Numbered from the stretch's first letter, positions 36,480 through 49,653 are shown. The stretch is 64,000 nt of DNA from Saccharospirillum impatiens DSM 12546 (GCF_000423605.1 NZ_AUIH01000022.1:1-64000), one strand, 5' to 3'. Notes: generated by a model from the sequence alone, not told the origin. Translations and numbers: made by a program.

Positions 36480-39400
36480 TTACTCGGGGCGGGCCCGTGT
36501 GTTGGACAACAAATCGGACAAGCTGGCGGCTTTTGGCTTCACCAGCCAGAACCGGCTGACGTAGTCGTCGTAGTTGTCCAGCAGCTCTGCGCCCCAGGCG
36601 CTCTTTGTGTCGTCAACAAATCGACCGATGACACCAAACAGGTGGTCACGGTAGGTTTCCATGCTCTCGGTGCCAATGCGATGAATATCCACCAGTTCAC
36701 GGTTGTACTTGTCCGGGAAGGTATTTTCCAGATCCAGGACATAAGCAAAGCCGCCGGTCATACCCGCGCCGAAGTTACCGCCCACATACCCCAGTACAGC
36801 GACCATACCGCCGGTCATGTACTCACAACAATGATCACCCGCGCCTTCAATCACCGCGACGCAACCGGAGTTTCGTACGGCAAAGCGTTCACCGGCTGAA
36901 CCGGCCGCGAACAGCGTACCGCCAGTAGCACCGTACAGGCAGGTGTTGCCCATGATGGAGGTTTTCTGTGTTTCAAAAGCACTGCCTTTTGGCGGCCGAA
37001 TGGCAATCTTGCCACCGGTCATGCCTTTGCCAACGTAGTCGTTGGCATCGCCATCAAGAACCAGGTTCAAACCACCAGCGTTCCACACCCCGAAACTCTG
37101 CCCGGCAATGCCCGACAGGTTCAACGTGATGGGCCGGTCACTCATGCCCTGGTTGCCATACCGCTTGGCGATCTCACCCGAAGCGCGGGCGCCGATCGAG
37201 CGGTCGCAGTTGCCAATACTGAATTCGAATTCGCCACCGGTCTTGTTTTCGATGGCTGGCAAAATGGCATCGAAAATCTCACGCTGCTTGGTGCCTTTAT
37301 CAAACGGGACGTTACGTTCAATTTCACACTGCTGCGGTTTGTCGGCTGGAACCTGATCACTGAACAGAATATTCGACAGATCCAGACAGTTTTGCTTGTC
37401 GGTCTGACCTTTTTTTACGGTAATCAGATCGCTGCGTCCGATCACTTCACTGAGGCTGCGATAACCGAGCATAGCCAGGTGCTCACGCACCTCTTCAGCC
37501 ACAAACCGAAAATAGTTTTTCACCATTTCAACCGTGCCACGGAAGTGCTGATCACGCAGATGATCGTCTTGCGTTGCCACACCGGTTGCGCAGTTGTTCA
37601 GGTGACAAATGCGCAGGTATTTACAGCCCAGGGCAACCATGGGAGCGGTACCAAAGCCATAACTCTCAGCGCCCAGCAACGCAGCCTTGATCACGTCCAG
37701 CCCGGTCTTGAGCCCGCCATCCGTCTGCAGACGTATCTTGCCGCGCAGATCGTTGCCGCGCAGCGTTTGTTGCACCTCAGCCAGGCCCAACTCCCAGGGC
37801 GAGCCTGCGTGTTTGATTGAAGTCAACGGACTGGCGGCCGTACCACCGTCGTAACCGGAAATCGTAATGAGGTCAGCGTAGGCTTTGGCGACCCCGGCGG
37901 CAATGGTGCCCACGCCGGGCTCGGATACCAGTTTCACTGAGACCAGCGCATCCGGGTTGATTTCCTTCAGGTCGAAAATCAGCTGTGCCAAGTCTTCAAT
38001 TGAGTAGATATCGTGGTGTGGAGGCGGTGAAATCAGCGTCACCCCTGGCACGGAAAAGCGCAGCTCGGCAATCAGTTTATTGACCTTGCCACCGGGCAAT
38101 TGACCGCCCTCCCCGGGCTTGGCGCCCTGGGCCACCTTAATTTGCAGGACATCGGCACTCATCAGGTAGGCCGGGGTTACCCCGAAGCGACCCGAAGCGA
38201 CCTGCTTGATCTTGGAACGACGGTTGGTGCCGTATCGTTTCGGGTCTTCACCGCCTTCGCCCGAGTTGCTGCGACCGCCCAGTTCGTTCATGGCAATGGC
38301 CAGTGCCTCGTGCGCTTCCGGCGACAGGGCACCGAGCGACATAGCAGCAGAGTCGAAGCGCTTGAACAAGGCCTCGGCCGACTCCACTTCCGACATGGGT
38401 ATCGCTTTTCGATCCGACGTCAATTCAAACAGATCACGAATGGTCGCAACCGGGCGGCTGTTTACGTAATTGGCATAGTCGCGATAGCGGGACTCGTCGC
38501 CATTCTGCACCGCATCCTGCAGGCTGGTCACTACATCCGGGTTATAGCTGTGATACTCACCACCGTGTACGTATTTGAGGTAACCACCCTGCTGGATCGA
38601 CTTGCGCGGTTTCCATGCGGTCTTACCCAATGCCTGAAGTTCTTCGTGAAAGTGTCTGAAACGGGCTCCCTGAATGCGGCTTGGCACGCCTTTAAAGCAT
38701 AAATCAACCACTTCGTCAGCCAGCCCTACCGCTTCAAACAGCTGAGCGCCGCGGTAGGAGGCGATGGTCGAAATGCCCATCTTCGACATGATTTTGAACA
38801 GACCCTTATTGACGCCCTTGCGATAATTCTTGTGCAACTGACGCGGGTCACCCTGCAGTTCGTTGGTACGAATCATGTCATCAAGCACTTCGTAAACCAG
38901 GTATGGATATACCGCTGTGGCACCAAAACCGATGGCTACGGCAATCTGGTGCGGATCACGAATGGCACCGGTATCAAGAACAATGTTGGTGTCGCAGCGC
39001 AAGCCGTGATCTACCAAATGGTGATGCACCGCCCCGGTCGCCATGACCGCTGGAATGACCAGTTGGCCGGCTTTGAGGTCGCGGTCCGACAGCACAACAA
39101 TCTTCACGCCCTCGCGGCTGGCTTCTGCTGCTGTCTTGCACAAACGATCCAGTGCCTGTTCCAGATCACCGTCAGCCGGGTAAGCCAGTGGCAACACCTG
39201 ATGGCGAAACTCCGGGGCTTCCTGATGCAAGAAATTCTGAAACTTCAGCGGAGATAACACCGGAGAGGTCAGAATCAGGCGCTTGGCGTGGTCCGGCGTT
39301 GGCTCAAACAGGTTCCGCTCTGGCCCGAGACAGGTTTCCAGCGACATGACCACGGCTTCACGCAATGGATCGATCGGTGGGTTTGTTACCTGGGCAAACT

Positions 39401-40979
39401 GCTGACGAAAATAATCAGTGACCGGTCGAATATGCTGGGACAATACGGCCATGGGGGTGTCGTCACCCATCGAACCGACAGCTTCCTGGCCACTCTCAGC
39501 CAGGGGTCGCAAGACCTGGTCGCGCTCCTCAAAGGAGACCTGGAACATTTTCTGGTAAGCCAGTAATTGCTCGGGAGACAGGGAGGAGCCATCCACTTCC
39601 TCAGCCAATTCCAACTTACTGCGCAACCGCACTGCGTTGTTTTTCAGCCAATCCTTATAAGGGTGGGTCTTCTTCAGACGGTTATCGATTTCCTCGGTTT
39701 GCAGGAACTCACCCGTATGGGTATCAACCGCAACGATACGGCCCGGCCCAACCCGACCTTTGGCTACAACGTCTTCTGGCTTGTACTGGAAGGTACCAAT
39801 TTCAGAGGCCAGCGTGATAAAACCGTTCTTGGTAATGACCCAGCGCGCCGGGCGCAAGCCGTTTCGGTCAAGCATGCACACGGCATAACGCCCGTCGGTC
39901 AGAACAATACCCGCTGGACCATCCCAGGGCTCCATGTGCATGGAATTGAATTCGTAGAACGCTTTTAGTTCACCGTCGATGTTTTCAACGTTATGCCAGG
40001 CTGGCGGAATCATGGTTCGACAGGCGCGGAACAAATCCATACCGCCGAGCAGCATCAATTCCAGCATGTTGTCCATGCTGGAGGAGTCTGAACCGGTCGT
40101 ATTAACCACCGGTTGCAGCTCTTCCAGATTCGGCAAATGAGGAGACTCAAATTTACTCGCCCGGGCGCGGGCCCAGTTTCGGTTCCCCTGAATGGTGTTA
40201 ATTTCACCGTTGTGCGCCAGCAGACGAAACGGCTGGGCAAGAGGCCATTTGGGCATGGTGTTGGTGGAAAAGCGCTGGTGGAACACGCAGATCCCAGTTT
40301 CCAGTGTCTCACTCGCCAGATCCAAATAGAACCGCGGCAAGTCTTCCGGCATGACCAGCCCTTTATAAGACAAAACCGTGTCGGACAGTGAGCAGATGTA
40401 AAACTCATCATCGTCCTGCATGGCCAGCTCCGCCTTGCGACGAGCGCTATACAGTTTGACCGCCAGGCCTTCAGCAGACTCAGCTTTGATGAACACTTGC
40501 TCGATTACAGGCAGGCAATCCAGTGCCATGGGGCCACAAACCCGGGTGTCGGTCGGCACGGTGCGCCATCCGACCAACTCCAAACCTTCATTACTTAACG
40601 CGGTTTCAAGCGCGGAGCGACCTGAGGCGGCTCTGGTTTTTTCCGCGCTCAAAAAGATCATGCCGATGGCGTAATGCTCGCCCAGGTCGGCTTGGAACAG
40701 AGTATCGGCTTGCTCACGCACGAAGGCTTCCGGCATTTGCAACAATAAGCCGCAGCCATCACCCGTTTTTCCGTCGGCGGCAATACCACCCCGGTGGGTC
40801 ATGCACGTCAACGACTCGATGGCCGTTTGCAACAACTCGTGGCTGGCCTGACCCTGCATATGAGCAATCAACCCGAAACCGCAGTTATCGCGAAATTCAT
40901 CAGGCTGGTAGAGGCCGGTGGGGCGATCGAGATGGTCAGACTGTGGTGAACTGTCTGAACGGTGGAGACCCTGTTTCAT
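36480..40979 (-). CDS. gltB: Glutamate synthase large (NADPH) subunit
   Basis: Makes two glutamates from glutamine and 2-oxoglutarate, assimilating ammonia together with glutamine synthetase. The 1499-residue precursor has a 32-residue propeptide before Cys33 ([10 protein letters not shown]), the class-II glutaminase nucleophile. The amidotransferase domain (about 33-430), central domain, FMN-binding synthase domain (about 800-1200, with [11 protein letters not shown] and the cluster cysteines in [14 protein letters not shown]) and C-terminal beta-helix (about 1250-1490, GGxxG repeats) are all present. The start ATG 40979 has GAAGAGAG ahead. Confidence 0.98.
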   Translation of the reverse strand: MKQGLHRSDSSPQSDHLDRPTGLYQPDEFRDNCGFGLIAHMQGQASHELLQTAIESLTCMTHRGGIAADGKTGDGCGLLLQMPEAFVREQADTLFQADLGEHYAIGMIFLSAEKTRAASGRSALETALSNEGLELVGWRTVPTDTRVCGPMALDCLPVIEQVFIKAESAEGLAVKLYSARRKAELAMQDDDEFYICSLSDTVLSYKGLVMPEDLPRFYLDLASETLETGICVFHQRFSTNTMPKWPLAQPFRLLAHNGEINTIQGNRNWARARASKFESPHLPNLEELQPVVNTTGSDSSSMDNMLELMLLGGMDLFRACRTMIPPAWHNVENIDGELKAFYEFNSMHMEPWDGPAGIVLTDGRYAVCMLDRNGLRPARWVITKNGFITLASEIGTFQYKPEDVVAKGRVGPGRIVAVDTHTGEFLQTEEIDNRLKKTHPYKDWLKNNAVRLRSKLELAEEVDGSSLSPEQLLAYQKMFQVSFEERDQVLRPLAESGQEAVGSMGDDTPMAVLSQHIRPVTDYFRQQFAQVTNPPIDPLREAVVMSLETCLGPERNLFEPTPDHAKRLILTSPVLSPLKFQNFLHQEAPEFRHQVLPLAYPADGDLEQALDRLCKTAAEASREGVKIVVLSDRDLKAGQLVIPAVMATGAVHHHLVDHGLRCDTNIVLDTGAIRDPHQIAVAIGFGATAVYPYLVYEVLDDMIRTNELQGDPRQLHKNYRKGVNKGLFKIMSKMGISTIASYRGAQLFEAVGLADEVVDLCFKGVPSRIQGARFRHFHEELQALGKTAWKPRKSIQQGGYLKYVHGGEYHSYNPDVVTSLQDAVQNGDESRYRDYANYVNSRPVATIRDLFELTSDRKAIPMSEVESAEALFKRFDSAAMSLGALSPEAHEALAIAMNELGGRSNSGEGGEDPKRYGTNRRSKIKQVASGRFGVTPAYLMSADVLQIKVAQGAKPGEGGQLPGGKVNKLIAELRFSVPGVTLISPPPHHDIYSIEDLAQLIFDLKEINPDALVSVKLVSEPGVGTIAAGVAKAYADLITISGYDGGTAASPLTSIKHAGSPWELGLAEVQQTLRGNDLRGKIRLQTDGGLKTGLDVIKAALLGAESYGFGTAPMVALGCKYLRICHLNNCATGVATQDDHLRDQHFRGTVEMVKNYFRFVAEEVREHLAMLGYRSLSEVIGRSDLITVKKGQTDKQNCLDLSNILFSDQVPADKPQQCEIERNVPFDKGTKQREIFDAILPAIENKTGGEFEFSIGNCDRSIGARASGEIAKRYGNQGMSDRPITLNLSGIAGQSFGVWNAGGLNLVLDGDANDYVGKGMTGGKIAIRPPKGSAFETQKTSIMGNTCLYGATGGTLFAAGSAGERFAVRNSGCVAVIEGAGDHCCEYMTGGMVAVLGYVGGNFGAGMTGGFAYVLDLENTFPDKYNRELVDIHRIGTESMETYRDHLFGVIGRFVDDTKSAWGAELLDNYDDYVSRFWLVKPKAASLSDLLSNTRARPE

Positions 40980-41232
40980 AGTGACTCTCTTCTTATCTGG
41001 GGAACACCGGCAGCCTGGGCACAGGAACTAATAGCGTCTTGTACCGTCACGGTTAGCTTCACCGGAGTTCATGCTGATCTGCTCAGAAAGGGTTGCGTGG
41101 CAGCTCTTAAGGCAAGTCACTAAAAGGACGCTGCCAGCCTTCGACCCACCTCATGAACGACTGAATCTGCGGCTGAGTCTACTGAGCAAAACCGACTTCA
41201 CAATTAATAACGGTATAATATGAGGGTAAATT

Positions 41233-41257
41233 AGTCGCTTCGATGAAAGAAGCGACT
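41233..41257 (-). terminator. Hairpin downstream of damX
   Basis: Nine-base arms AGTCGCTTC and GAAGCGACT surround a seven-base loop, 14 bases past the damX stop. Only a short T-rich stretch follows. It probably ends the pilMNOPQ-aroKB-damX operon before gltB. Confidence 0.55.
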
Positions 41258-41270
41258 TAAACCGTGAAAA

Positions 41271-42782
41271 TCAATTGCCTGAGCGAGCTGTCGCTTTCAA
41301 ATCAGCCACATTTCTGGCCCAGGGAGACTGATCTGAGAAATCATCAGGGAGGTTGGGAATATCTGCTCTGGCCGTCGCCGAATCCGGGTAAAGACCATAC
41401 ACCAAAACATGCCAGGGTCGATTGTCTAACTGAGTAGTTACAATGCCAAACTGCTCGGGATTCGCCTGGTTCTGCACCAGTCGCACGATAGCCGATCGAT
41501 CTCGTACACCCAATAACTGCAGCGAATATTGGGTGTCGCTGGCATCAGCCAGCCACCCGGGAAGTGACGATCCAGCAGGAACAGGAGTAGACGCGGGTTC
41601 CGGTGGAGCAGGCTCCTGAGCAGGGCCTGGAACCTGCGCAACCTCTTCCGGTTCAGGTTCGCTGGTTGGTGCGACTTCGGAAGGTTCTGAATCGGGGACA
41701 CTGGGCGGTTCAATTGCCAGGGCAGACTCTGATTCGGCGGGATCCTCTGGCGTCGTCACAGCATCCCCGCTTTCAGTACTGTTCTGCTGCCGCGCTTCAA
41801 CCCGGGCGACAGCTTCGGCCAGACGCTGTTGCACCTCAGAATTTGCAGAAGATACCTCAGTGTCCGTCCCGGAGACGGTCGGCGCCGGCTCATCCCCACC
41901 CCGGCTGTAGAGGAACACCAGCACCAACAGGGTGACAACAGCAGAGCCAGCAATCACATGTGTCAGTGGAAAACCCTGCCGGCGCTCAGTCGTCTTGAAG
42001 GTACCTGCAATCAGATAATCACTCACTACCTGATTCAAGTGCCCGGGTAACCCATGGGCCAGATCGTTCAGACGGGCAATGTCTCGCGTGTCTATCGGTA
42101 CCGCATCCAGATGCCCTGCGGCAGCAAAACGGTCACGCAGGTATCCGGCGGCATCGGTTTCGGTAAAGGGCTCAAGTATCAATACGAACCACAGTTCATC
42201 GTTTCCAGCCTGCTCGATGGCGGTCGCCGACTCTGCCATCCACAACTGACGCAAACGCAGATCCGGCTGTGTTGCCAGGGTGTGCAGTGACTGGACCCAG
42301 GACTGTACATCGGTTGTCCAGCGATCTGCGTGCTCAACAATCATCAGAAAATTTTCGCCGTCTGCCGTGCGCTGAGCAATGGCTTCGGCAATATTTCGAA
42401 ACAGGGATGCCGTATCGGAGTCGACTCTCAAACCGAGCCCAAGCTGACCAATCAGTTCCCGGCAAATGACGTCCAGTTGGCTTGCAGTAGTAGCATCCAG
42501 CCAGGCGACACGCCACTCGTCGTCAAAGCGCCTGAGGACTTCTCGAGCCAGGTGCCGCTTACCGCCCTCGGCCGGCGCCATGAGCAGACAATCCTGCGGG
42601 CTGAATGTCAGCAGGTGTTTGAGTTGCTCCACGGTATCAGAGCGTTCAGCGACGCCGCTGAATACGGTTGAATCAACATCCTCGCCGAACGGATCTCGCG
42701 CCAACCCGTAATAGTCGAGCATACGCTGGGTTTGATCGGGCATATCCTGCATAAAGGGTACCGGTCGTGAACGTTCCTTCAT
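41271..42782 (-). CDS. damX: DamX-like AAA/SPOR cell-division protein
   Basis: A 503-residue inner-membrane protein of the DamX group. The N-terminal ~270 residues form an ExeA-like AAA region (YYGLARDPFGEDVDS, LLMAPAEGGKRHL in place of a strict Walker A, then FLMIVEHADRW). One membrane helix follows (about 275-293), then a Pro/Glu/Ser-rich periplasmic linker and a C-terminal SPOR domain (about 415-500, YSLQLLGVRDRSAIVRLV) that binds denuded peptidoglycan at the septum. The Walker A looks degraded, so ATP hydrolysis is doubtful. It follows aroB, its standard place. Confidence 0.9.
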   Translation of the reverse strand: MKERSRPVPFMQDMPDQTQRMLDYYGLARDPFGEDVDSTVFSGVAERSDTVEQLKHLLTFSPQDCLLMAPAEGGKRHLAREVLRRFDDEWRVAWLDATTASQLDVICRELIGQLGLGLRVDSDTASLFRNIAEAIAQRTADGENFLMIVEHADRWTTDVQSWVQSLHTLATQPDLRLRQLWMAESATAIEQAGNDELWFVLILEPFTETDAAGYLRDRFAAAGHLDAVPIDTRDIARLNDLAHGLPGHLNQVVSDYLIAGTFKTTERRQGFPLTHVIAGSAVVTLLVLVFLYSRGGDEPAPTVSGTDTEVSSANSEVQQRLAEAVARVEARQQNSTESGDAVTTPEDPAESESALAIEPPSVPDSEPSEVAPTSEPEPEEVAQVPGPAQEPAPPEPASTPVPAGSSLPGWLADASDTQYSLQLLGVRDRSAIVRLVQNQANPEQFGIVTTQLDNRPWHVLVYGLYPDSATARADIPNLPDDFSDQSPWARNVADLKATARSGN

Positions 42783-42862
42783 TAAACCGACTCACTTCAG
42801 CACTGTCCAGCGACTTTGTAAAGCCCGAACAACCGCATCTCTTACAAACCTGCCATGATCGA

Positions 42863-43954
42863 TCAGGCAACTCTGGCGCAAGCCTCTTGCAGTGTTTGCT
42901 CGAGCACGTCAGGGGAAAAGTCGCCGGTTACCACCGCTTTACCGAGATCAGTCAACAGCACCAGTCGTAGCTGACCCGACTCCACTTTTTTATCCCGAGC
43001 CATATGTTTCAAAAAAGCCGAGGGTGTCATTTTCGATGGGACCTCGACAGGCAGGCCTGCCTGAGTGATCAGCGTCAAGGCACGGGTTACGACATCGTCT
43101 GAGATCCAACCGAGGCGCTGACTCATAGCACAAGCCATAGCCATACCCGCACCCACTGCTTCCCCATGCAGCCAGGCGCCATACCCCATTTCAGCTTCGA
43201 TGGCATGTCCGAACGTATGACCCAGATTTAATGTTGCGCGAACGCCCTGCTCCATTTCATCGGCTGCCACGATGCGCGCTTTTGACTCGCAGGAACGATA
43301 GACCGCTTCGCTGACGGCGGTTGCATCATTCGCTAAAAGGGCGGGCATTCCCTGTTCCAGCCACTCAAAGAAATCGGCATCACCGATCAGGCCGTACTTG
43401 ATCACCTCAGCCAGGCCGGCAGAAAGCTCCCGAGCCGGAAGTGTGCACAGAACGGTTGAATCAATAATCACAGCTACTGGCTGCTTAAAAGCACCGATCA
43501 TGTTCTTGCCCAGCGGATGGTTTATACCCGTTTTACCACCGACAGATGAATCGACCTGGGACAATAAGGTCGTCGGAACCTGAATAAAATCGATCCCGCG
43601 TTGGTATGTCGCGGCTGCAAACCCGGTCATATCCCCAACGACACCACCACCCAGCGCGACCAACACCGCCTTACGACTAAGATTGTTCTCTAACAGGAAA
43701 TCGTAAATGAGGGTCAATGTTGATTGGTTCTTATGAGCTTCGCCGTCGGGTAAAACCAGGGTAAGCAAGCGCCGACCTGGCCGAGCCAGGCCCGCTTTAA
43801 GCGCGTCCAGATACAGAGGTGCGACCACGTCGTTCGTCACAACAACTACCTCAGCATGTGCCACACAGTCATCCCAGACTGCGACATCTTGCAAGGCGTG
43901 GGGCTGAATCAAAATGGGGTAGCTACGATCACCCAGTTCAACGGTTAGTTTCAT
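42863..43954 (-). CDS. aroB: 3-dehydroquinate synthase
   Basis: The second step of the shikimate pathway: DAHP to 3-dehydroquinate, using NAD and a divalent metal. The 363 residues include the NAD loop GGGVVGDMTGFAAATYQRGIDF split by the family pattern, VPTTLLSQVDSSVGGKTGIN, KNMIGAFKQP, a metal-binding Glu after KYGLIGD, and the histidines of LNLGHTFGHAIE and LHGEAV. It overlaps the end of aroK by 17 bases, which suggests coupled translation. Confidence 0.97.
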   Translation of the reverse strand: MKLTVELGDRSYPILIQPHALQDVAVWDDCVAHAEVVVVTNDVVAPLYLDALKAGLARPGRRLLTLVLPDGEAHKNQSTLTLIYDFLLENNLSRKAVLVALGGGVVGDMTGFAAATYQRGIDFIQVPTTLLSQVDSSVGGKTGINHPLGKNMIGAFKQPVAVIIDSTVLCTLPARELSAGLAEVIKYGLIGDADFFEWLEQGMPALLANDATAVSEAVYRSCESKARIVAADEMEQGVRATLNLGHTFGHAIEAEMGYGAWLHGEAVGAGMAMACAMSQRLGWISDDVVTRALTLITQAGLPVEVPSKMTPSAFLKHMARDKKVESGQLRLVLLTDLGKAVVTGDFSPDVLEQTLQEACARVA

Positions 43955-44477
43955 AAGCAGTATCCAGAGCTTTTAATTGACGAAGAATATCTCGCACTAC
44001 AGATCTCGTACCGTGGCCATTGGTATCAACCATAATGTGCGCGGTTGCTTCATATAAAGGATTGCGCAGTTGCGCCATCTGCTTGAGCACCAGACGGGGG
44101 TTGGAGTTTTGTAACAAAGGGCGATTTCGGTCTTTGGCAGTGCGCACCAACTGCTGTGCGACTGATGTTTTCAGGTAAACGACAACGCCAGCAGACCGCA
44201 ACAGAGATCGGTTTTGCTCTCTGAGGATCGCGCCGCCACCAGTTGCCAAAACCTGAGGCGACTCCATTGCCAGATCAGCCAGCACCTGACTTTCCCGATC
44301 CCGAAAACCGGCCTCACCCTCCAGATCAAAAATCCAGGGAATATTGGCTCCGGAGCGCTCTTCAATCTCTTTGTCGGAATCGACGAAATCCAATCCCAGA
44401 TGCTCAGACAGCAAACGGCCGATGGTGCTTTTGCCAGCGCCCATCGGCCCGATCAAAATGACTCTTCCAGACGACAT
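43938..44477 (-). CDS. aroK: Shikimate kinase I
   Basis: Phosphorylates shikimate at the 3-hydroxyl. It has 179 residues, with the P-loop GPMGAGKST, the shikimate-binding DFVDSDKEIE, GFRDRE and GGGAILRE, and the lid Arg in KDRNRPLL. ATG 44477 is chosen; a TTG one codon earlier is also possible. It starts nine bases after the pilQ stop, the conserved pilQ-aroK junction of pseudomonads and vibrios. Confidence 0.96.
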   Translation of the reverse strand: MSSGRVILIGPMGAGKSTIGRLLSEHLGLDFVDSDKEIEERSGANIPWIFDLEGEAGFRDRESQVLADLAMESPQVLATGGGAILREQNRSLLRSAGVVVYLKTSVAQQLVRTAKDRNRPLLQNSNPRLVLKQMAQLRNPLYEATAHIMVDTNGHGTRSVVRDILRQLKALDTAYETNR

Positions 44478-44486
44478 CAATTCACA

Positions 44487-46700
44487 TCAGTTAGAGGCCA
44501 ATCCTTCTTGCACCAACTTAGGCGTAATAAAGATCAACAATTCAGTTTTTTCTTCAGACGAACTGGTCCGCCTGAACAGGGTACCAAGCACTGGCAAGTC
44601 ACCCAACAGTGGGGTTTTATCTATCGTAGTCACGCTTTCAGTACGATAGACGCCACCTAACACCAGGGTATCCCCATTATTAACGAGTACCTGCGTCGTC
44701 ACGGAGTTCGTGTCGATGGCGTTACCACCCGCGGCCAGAGAATCCTGCGTTACCACAAGATCCAATACGACTCGATTATCCGGAGTTATCTGAGGGGTTA
44801 CACGCAATGACAAACCAGCATCACGGAAGATAGTTTCGCCTTCAGCGCCCTGGAATGGAATAGACTGACCGGAAATTATATAGGCTTCTTGTCCGTCTGA
44901 GGTCACGATTTTAGGCTGTGACACGACTTCCGCAGAGCCACGAGTTTCAAGTGCCGACAACTCAAGATCCAGCGCATAGTCAAAAGCGGCGACCCCAATC
45001 GCGAAGGAACTAGCGTTACCACCGGCCGGCAGGTTGACTGCCAATGCTTCTGGGTAGGACTGGGTATAAGAAGTACCACCAGAATTTTGCAAATCACTAC
45101 CAATGCTGCTCGTAGAATCCAAAGAACCCGAAGCCACCACAGGTGGAAAGTTTCCTCCAGAGTTAACATTACCACCCCAGCGAATACCAAGCTCTTTACC
45201 CACAGAAGTACGAGCTGCAACAACCCGCGCTTCAATTAACACCTGCCGCACCGGACGGTCAAATATCTGAATGGCTTCCCGGATACGGTCAAGGTTACCG
45301 GCGGTATCTCGAATAATCAGCGTATTGGTTCGGGTATCTGCCGATGCTGTACCTCTGCGAGACAGGAAGCCAGAAGACGATGAGCTTTGCTCCGTTGTAG
45401 TCACAGTACCGTCTTCTGCAGTAGTCGTTTCAGAATCAGCTCCCGCCCCCCCGGCACCCGTTCTCAGCACTTCGAGAATATCAGCTGCCCGAGCATAATT
45501 TATTTGAACAAACTCAGTGACCAGTGGCGCCAATTGCTCCGCCTGCTGTTGCGATTCAAGCTCAAGTCGTTCGCGTTCTGCGATTTCCTGAGCAGGACCC
45601 ACCAACAGAACATTGCCGGTCTGTCGCTTGTCAAGCCCCTTTGTCTTTAACACAAGATCCAGGGCCTGATCCCAAGGAACGTTTTGTAAACGCAATGTGA
45701 TGTTTCCAGATATAGAATCCGACGCGACCAGATTGAGACCAACATAGTCAGCAATCAACTGCAATACGTTACGAACCTCAATGTCCTGAAAGCTGAGTGA
45801 CAGCCGGTCTCCACTGTACGGAAACTGCGCTTCCTGACGGGCCTGGGCTTCTGCTGGTGTGACCGTCTGAACGTCAATTGTCATTCGGTTGTCAGTCTGA
45901 TAGGCAAGGTAATCGAACGCGCCATCTAGCTCTAACTCAACAATTCCGTTCTGGTCCTCACGGTAAACGTTTATGTAATGCACTGACGTCGCGAAATCGA
46001 CTACATCCAAACGACGACGTAGCTCTCTCGGGACTTCAAAATCTTCTAACTCAACGACGATGGATCCGCCTCGCTCAATAATGTCAGTACGGGCGTTACT
46101 GTTCGAAAACTCAAGAATTACCTGCCCGGTACCTTCTTCAGAGCGCCTAAAATCAACATTCAACAGCTCGGAGCGGCTGTCATTGGCCACCTGCGTCGGG
46201 CGAGTAACTGTGGAACTTGTCGACCCGGTCGCAGGCTGTGCCTCGGCTACAGACGATGAGGCAGATTGTGCGGAACTGCTCGAAGGGCCTGAATCAGAAC
46301 CCAATACATCTTGGGCACCTTCTCCAACAACAATTTGAACAGTATTTCCTGACACCGCAGTGGCATATGGCACCAGAGAGGACAGACTTAGCACGATACG
46401 GGTACGCCCTCCCGAGGAAACGATGGCTGCATTTCGGGTATTGCCCGTGCCAATCTGAATATAGCGACTGTCCAGCAAGCTGTCTGTATCCCGAAAATCC
46501 AGTGAAATTCTTGCCGGATTCTCAATACTGTAACCCCTTGGCGTCGGTGCAGGGCCGTCAAACGTCAGCTCAAGCTGAGTTCGATCACCCGACAAAGCCA
46601 AGGCCTGGAAATCGGTCAATGACACGGCCAGAGCGCTGCTGCACCAGGCTATCAGGACCAGCGGTAATGTGTATTTCTTAAAAACGGTTTTCAAATTCAT
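44487..46700 (-). CDS. pilQ: Type IV pilus outer-membrane secretin PilQ
   Basis: Forms the outer-membrane ring through which the pilus passes. The 737 residues comprise a signal peptide (to about 25), two AMIN peptidoglycan-binding domains (about 28-125 and 175-280), a secretin/TonB short N-terminal domain (about 300-370), an N1 domain with TRTNTLIIRD (about 395-500) and the secretin channel (about 500-735) with VPVL-like LGDLPVLGTLFRR. A Ser-rich linker lies near 135-165, and a Thr/Ser insert near 420-445. ATG 46700 with AAGGTG six bases ahead is preferred over GTG 46709. Confidence 0.96.
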   Translation of the reverse strand: MNLKTVFKKYTLPLVLIAWCSSALAVSLTDFQALALSGDRTQLELTFDGPAPTPRGYSIENPARISLDFRDTDSLLDSRYIQIGTGNTRNAAIVSSGGRTRIVLSLSSLVPYATAVSGNTVQIVVGEGAQDVLGSDSGPSSSSAQSASSSVAEAQPATGSTSSTVTRPTQVANDSRSELLNVDFRRSEEGTGQVILEFSNSNARTDIIERGGSIVVELEDFEVPRELRRRLDVVDFATSVHYINVYREDQNGIVELELDGAFDYLAYQTDNRMTIDVQTVTPAEAQARQEAQFPYSGDRLSLSFQDIEVRNVLQLIADYVGLNLVASDSISGNITLRLQNVPWDQALDLVLKTKGLDKRQTGNVLLVGPAQEIAERERLELESQQQAEQLAPLVTEFVQINYARAADILEVLRTGAGGAGADSETTTAEDGTVTTTEQSSSSSGFLSRRGTASADTRTNTLIIRDTAGNLDRIREAIQIFDRPVRQVLIEARVVAARTSVGKELGIRWGGNVNSGGNFPPVVASGSLDSTSSIGSDLQNSGGTSYTQSYPEALAVNLPAGGNASSFAIGVAAFDYALDLELSALETRGSAEVVSQPKIVTSDGQEAYIISGQSIPFQGAEGETIFRDAGLSLRVTPQITPDNRVVLDLVVTQDSLAAGGNAIDTNSVTTQVLVNNGDTLVLGGVYRTESVTTIDKTPLLGDLPVLGTLFRRTSSSEEKTELLIFITPKLVQEGLASN

Positions 46701-46727
46701 TGGTTTCACCTTATCGCTCTCCCAGCC

Positions 46728-47270
46728 TTAATTGTCGAGACCCGAGAGAACTATAGCCCTGGGTCGCTCAACCCAGTTGTCCTGACCCGACGGTACGATT
46801 TCGATTAAATCTATTTGCGTTTCGCTGATACTGATAATTTCGCCATGGTTGCGACCCATATAGTTCCCGACCCTAACCCGATGTATCTCACCATCACCGT
46901 CACGGATAAGCCCCCAAAGATCGCCCTCCTGGAGACCAGCCAAAGTACCTACCATCGCTAAATTTTCGACCCGGTAAGTCTCTAGAAACTCAGGAACCCG
47001 ATCCGGGTCGGGCCGCACGTTACTGCGAGGCACTTCCGCTTCATCGACCTCCAAATCTAATGGCCGGGGTGCTTCAAAGGGTGAACGTTCTCCGCTAGCG
47101 GTATACGATACAAACTCAAATGCTGCGAATTCAGGCGGCGGCGGAATAGTTCCGCTCGGCCGGGCATCTATTTCTGCCACATAATCGCGCAAATCGACAA
47201 GCGGGTCTTCCTGCACACATCCCGCCAAAACAATCCCAGACAACACAATCAGGTAAACACTGATTCTCAC
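46728..47270 (-). CDS. pilP: Type IV pilus alignment lipoprotein PilP
   Basis: A 180-residue lipoprotein with lipobox LAGC (Cys18) that links the PilMNO inner-membrane complex to PilQ. The C-terminal HR domain (about 90-175) includes NLAMVGTLAGLQEGDLWGLI and the VGNYMGRNHGEI loop. The start is GTG 47270, overlapping the pilO stop as GTGA. Confidence 0.94.
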   Translation of the reverse strand: MRISVYLIVLSGIVLAGCVQEDPLVDLRDYVAEIDARPSGTIPPPPEFAAFEFVSYTASGERSPFEAPRPLDLEVDEAEVPRSNVRPDPDRVPEFLETYRVENLAMVGTLAGLQEGDLWGLIRDGDGEIHRVRVGNYMGRNHGEIISISETQIDLIEIVPSGQDNWVERPRAIVLSGLDN

Positions 47271-47910
47271 TGTGCACCTCCTGGGTTGTAACGATAGGTT
47301 CGGGCATTTATGGTCATCGATAGTGGAGATTCCTGATCGGCGCTTGTGTTTCCACCGCCCTGTCTATTTGACGACGCGTTCATCGAGAAATCATGCAGCG
47401 TAACAATACGTGGAATCGCAGACATGGCGCTCACGAATGTACCCATTTCGTGATAGGTGCCACGAACTTGAATGGCTATCGGCGTTTCGATGTAGAACTC
47501 ACGGACGACATCGCTGTTAGGCGTAATACGGTCGATTTCCAAGCCGCTCTGCGTCCCAGTCGTACTTATATCGTCCAGCAAACCGGGCATTTCGGTTTCG
47601 TCCGGTAGCTGATTCAACAACGCACCGAAAGATTCTTCCATTTCTGCCAGTTGGGCTTTGAACGAATCCAGGTTCGCCACTCGAAAGGCTTTCGATTGGT
47701 ACTCCTGTTTCAGGTTTGGCTCCCGCGCGGTGTCCCGCTCTAACTCGGCATAGGAGTCCTTAATCGCAAACCAATAAAAACCAAAGACAATGGCGCTAGC
47801 CAGTAAAAGCAGCATGACTAGCTTTATCCCGAGCGGCCAAGACCCCATATTTTCAAAATCAGGGTTGTTGTAGTCGAACCGGCGAAAGCCGTCAGCAAAC
47901 TCCTGAAAGG

Positions 47911-47914
<4 letters not shown>
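47267..47914 (-). CDS. pilO: Type IV pilus alignment protein PilO
   Basis: A 215-residue bitopic protein with one membrane helix (about 28-50), a coiled coil (about 55-105) and a periplasmic ferredoxin-like domain. It dimerises with PilN. It overlaps pilN (ATGA) and pilP, the fully coupled arrangement of the cluster. The C-terminal region has an Asn/Gly/Ser-rich insert (SSNRQGGGNTSADQ) that looks flexible. Confidence 0.94.
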
Positions 47915-49588
<1,674 letters not shown>

Positions 49589-49647
49589 TTAAGTATTACA
49601 TAACACAATAGACCAATCCGCAATGTATAAAAAGCATCATTTCTGAC

Positions 49648-49653
49648 TATAAT
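49648..49653 (+). promoter_or_regulatory. Candidate -10 element of mrcA
   Basis: TATAAT stands 52 bases before the mrcA ATG, at the point where the divergent gap ends. The -35 is poor. On the opposite strand, TATAAA at 49579-49574 is a possible -10 for pilM. Confidence 0.35.
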
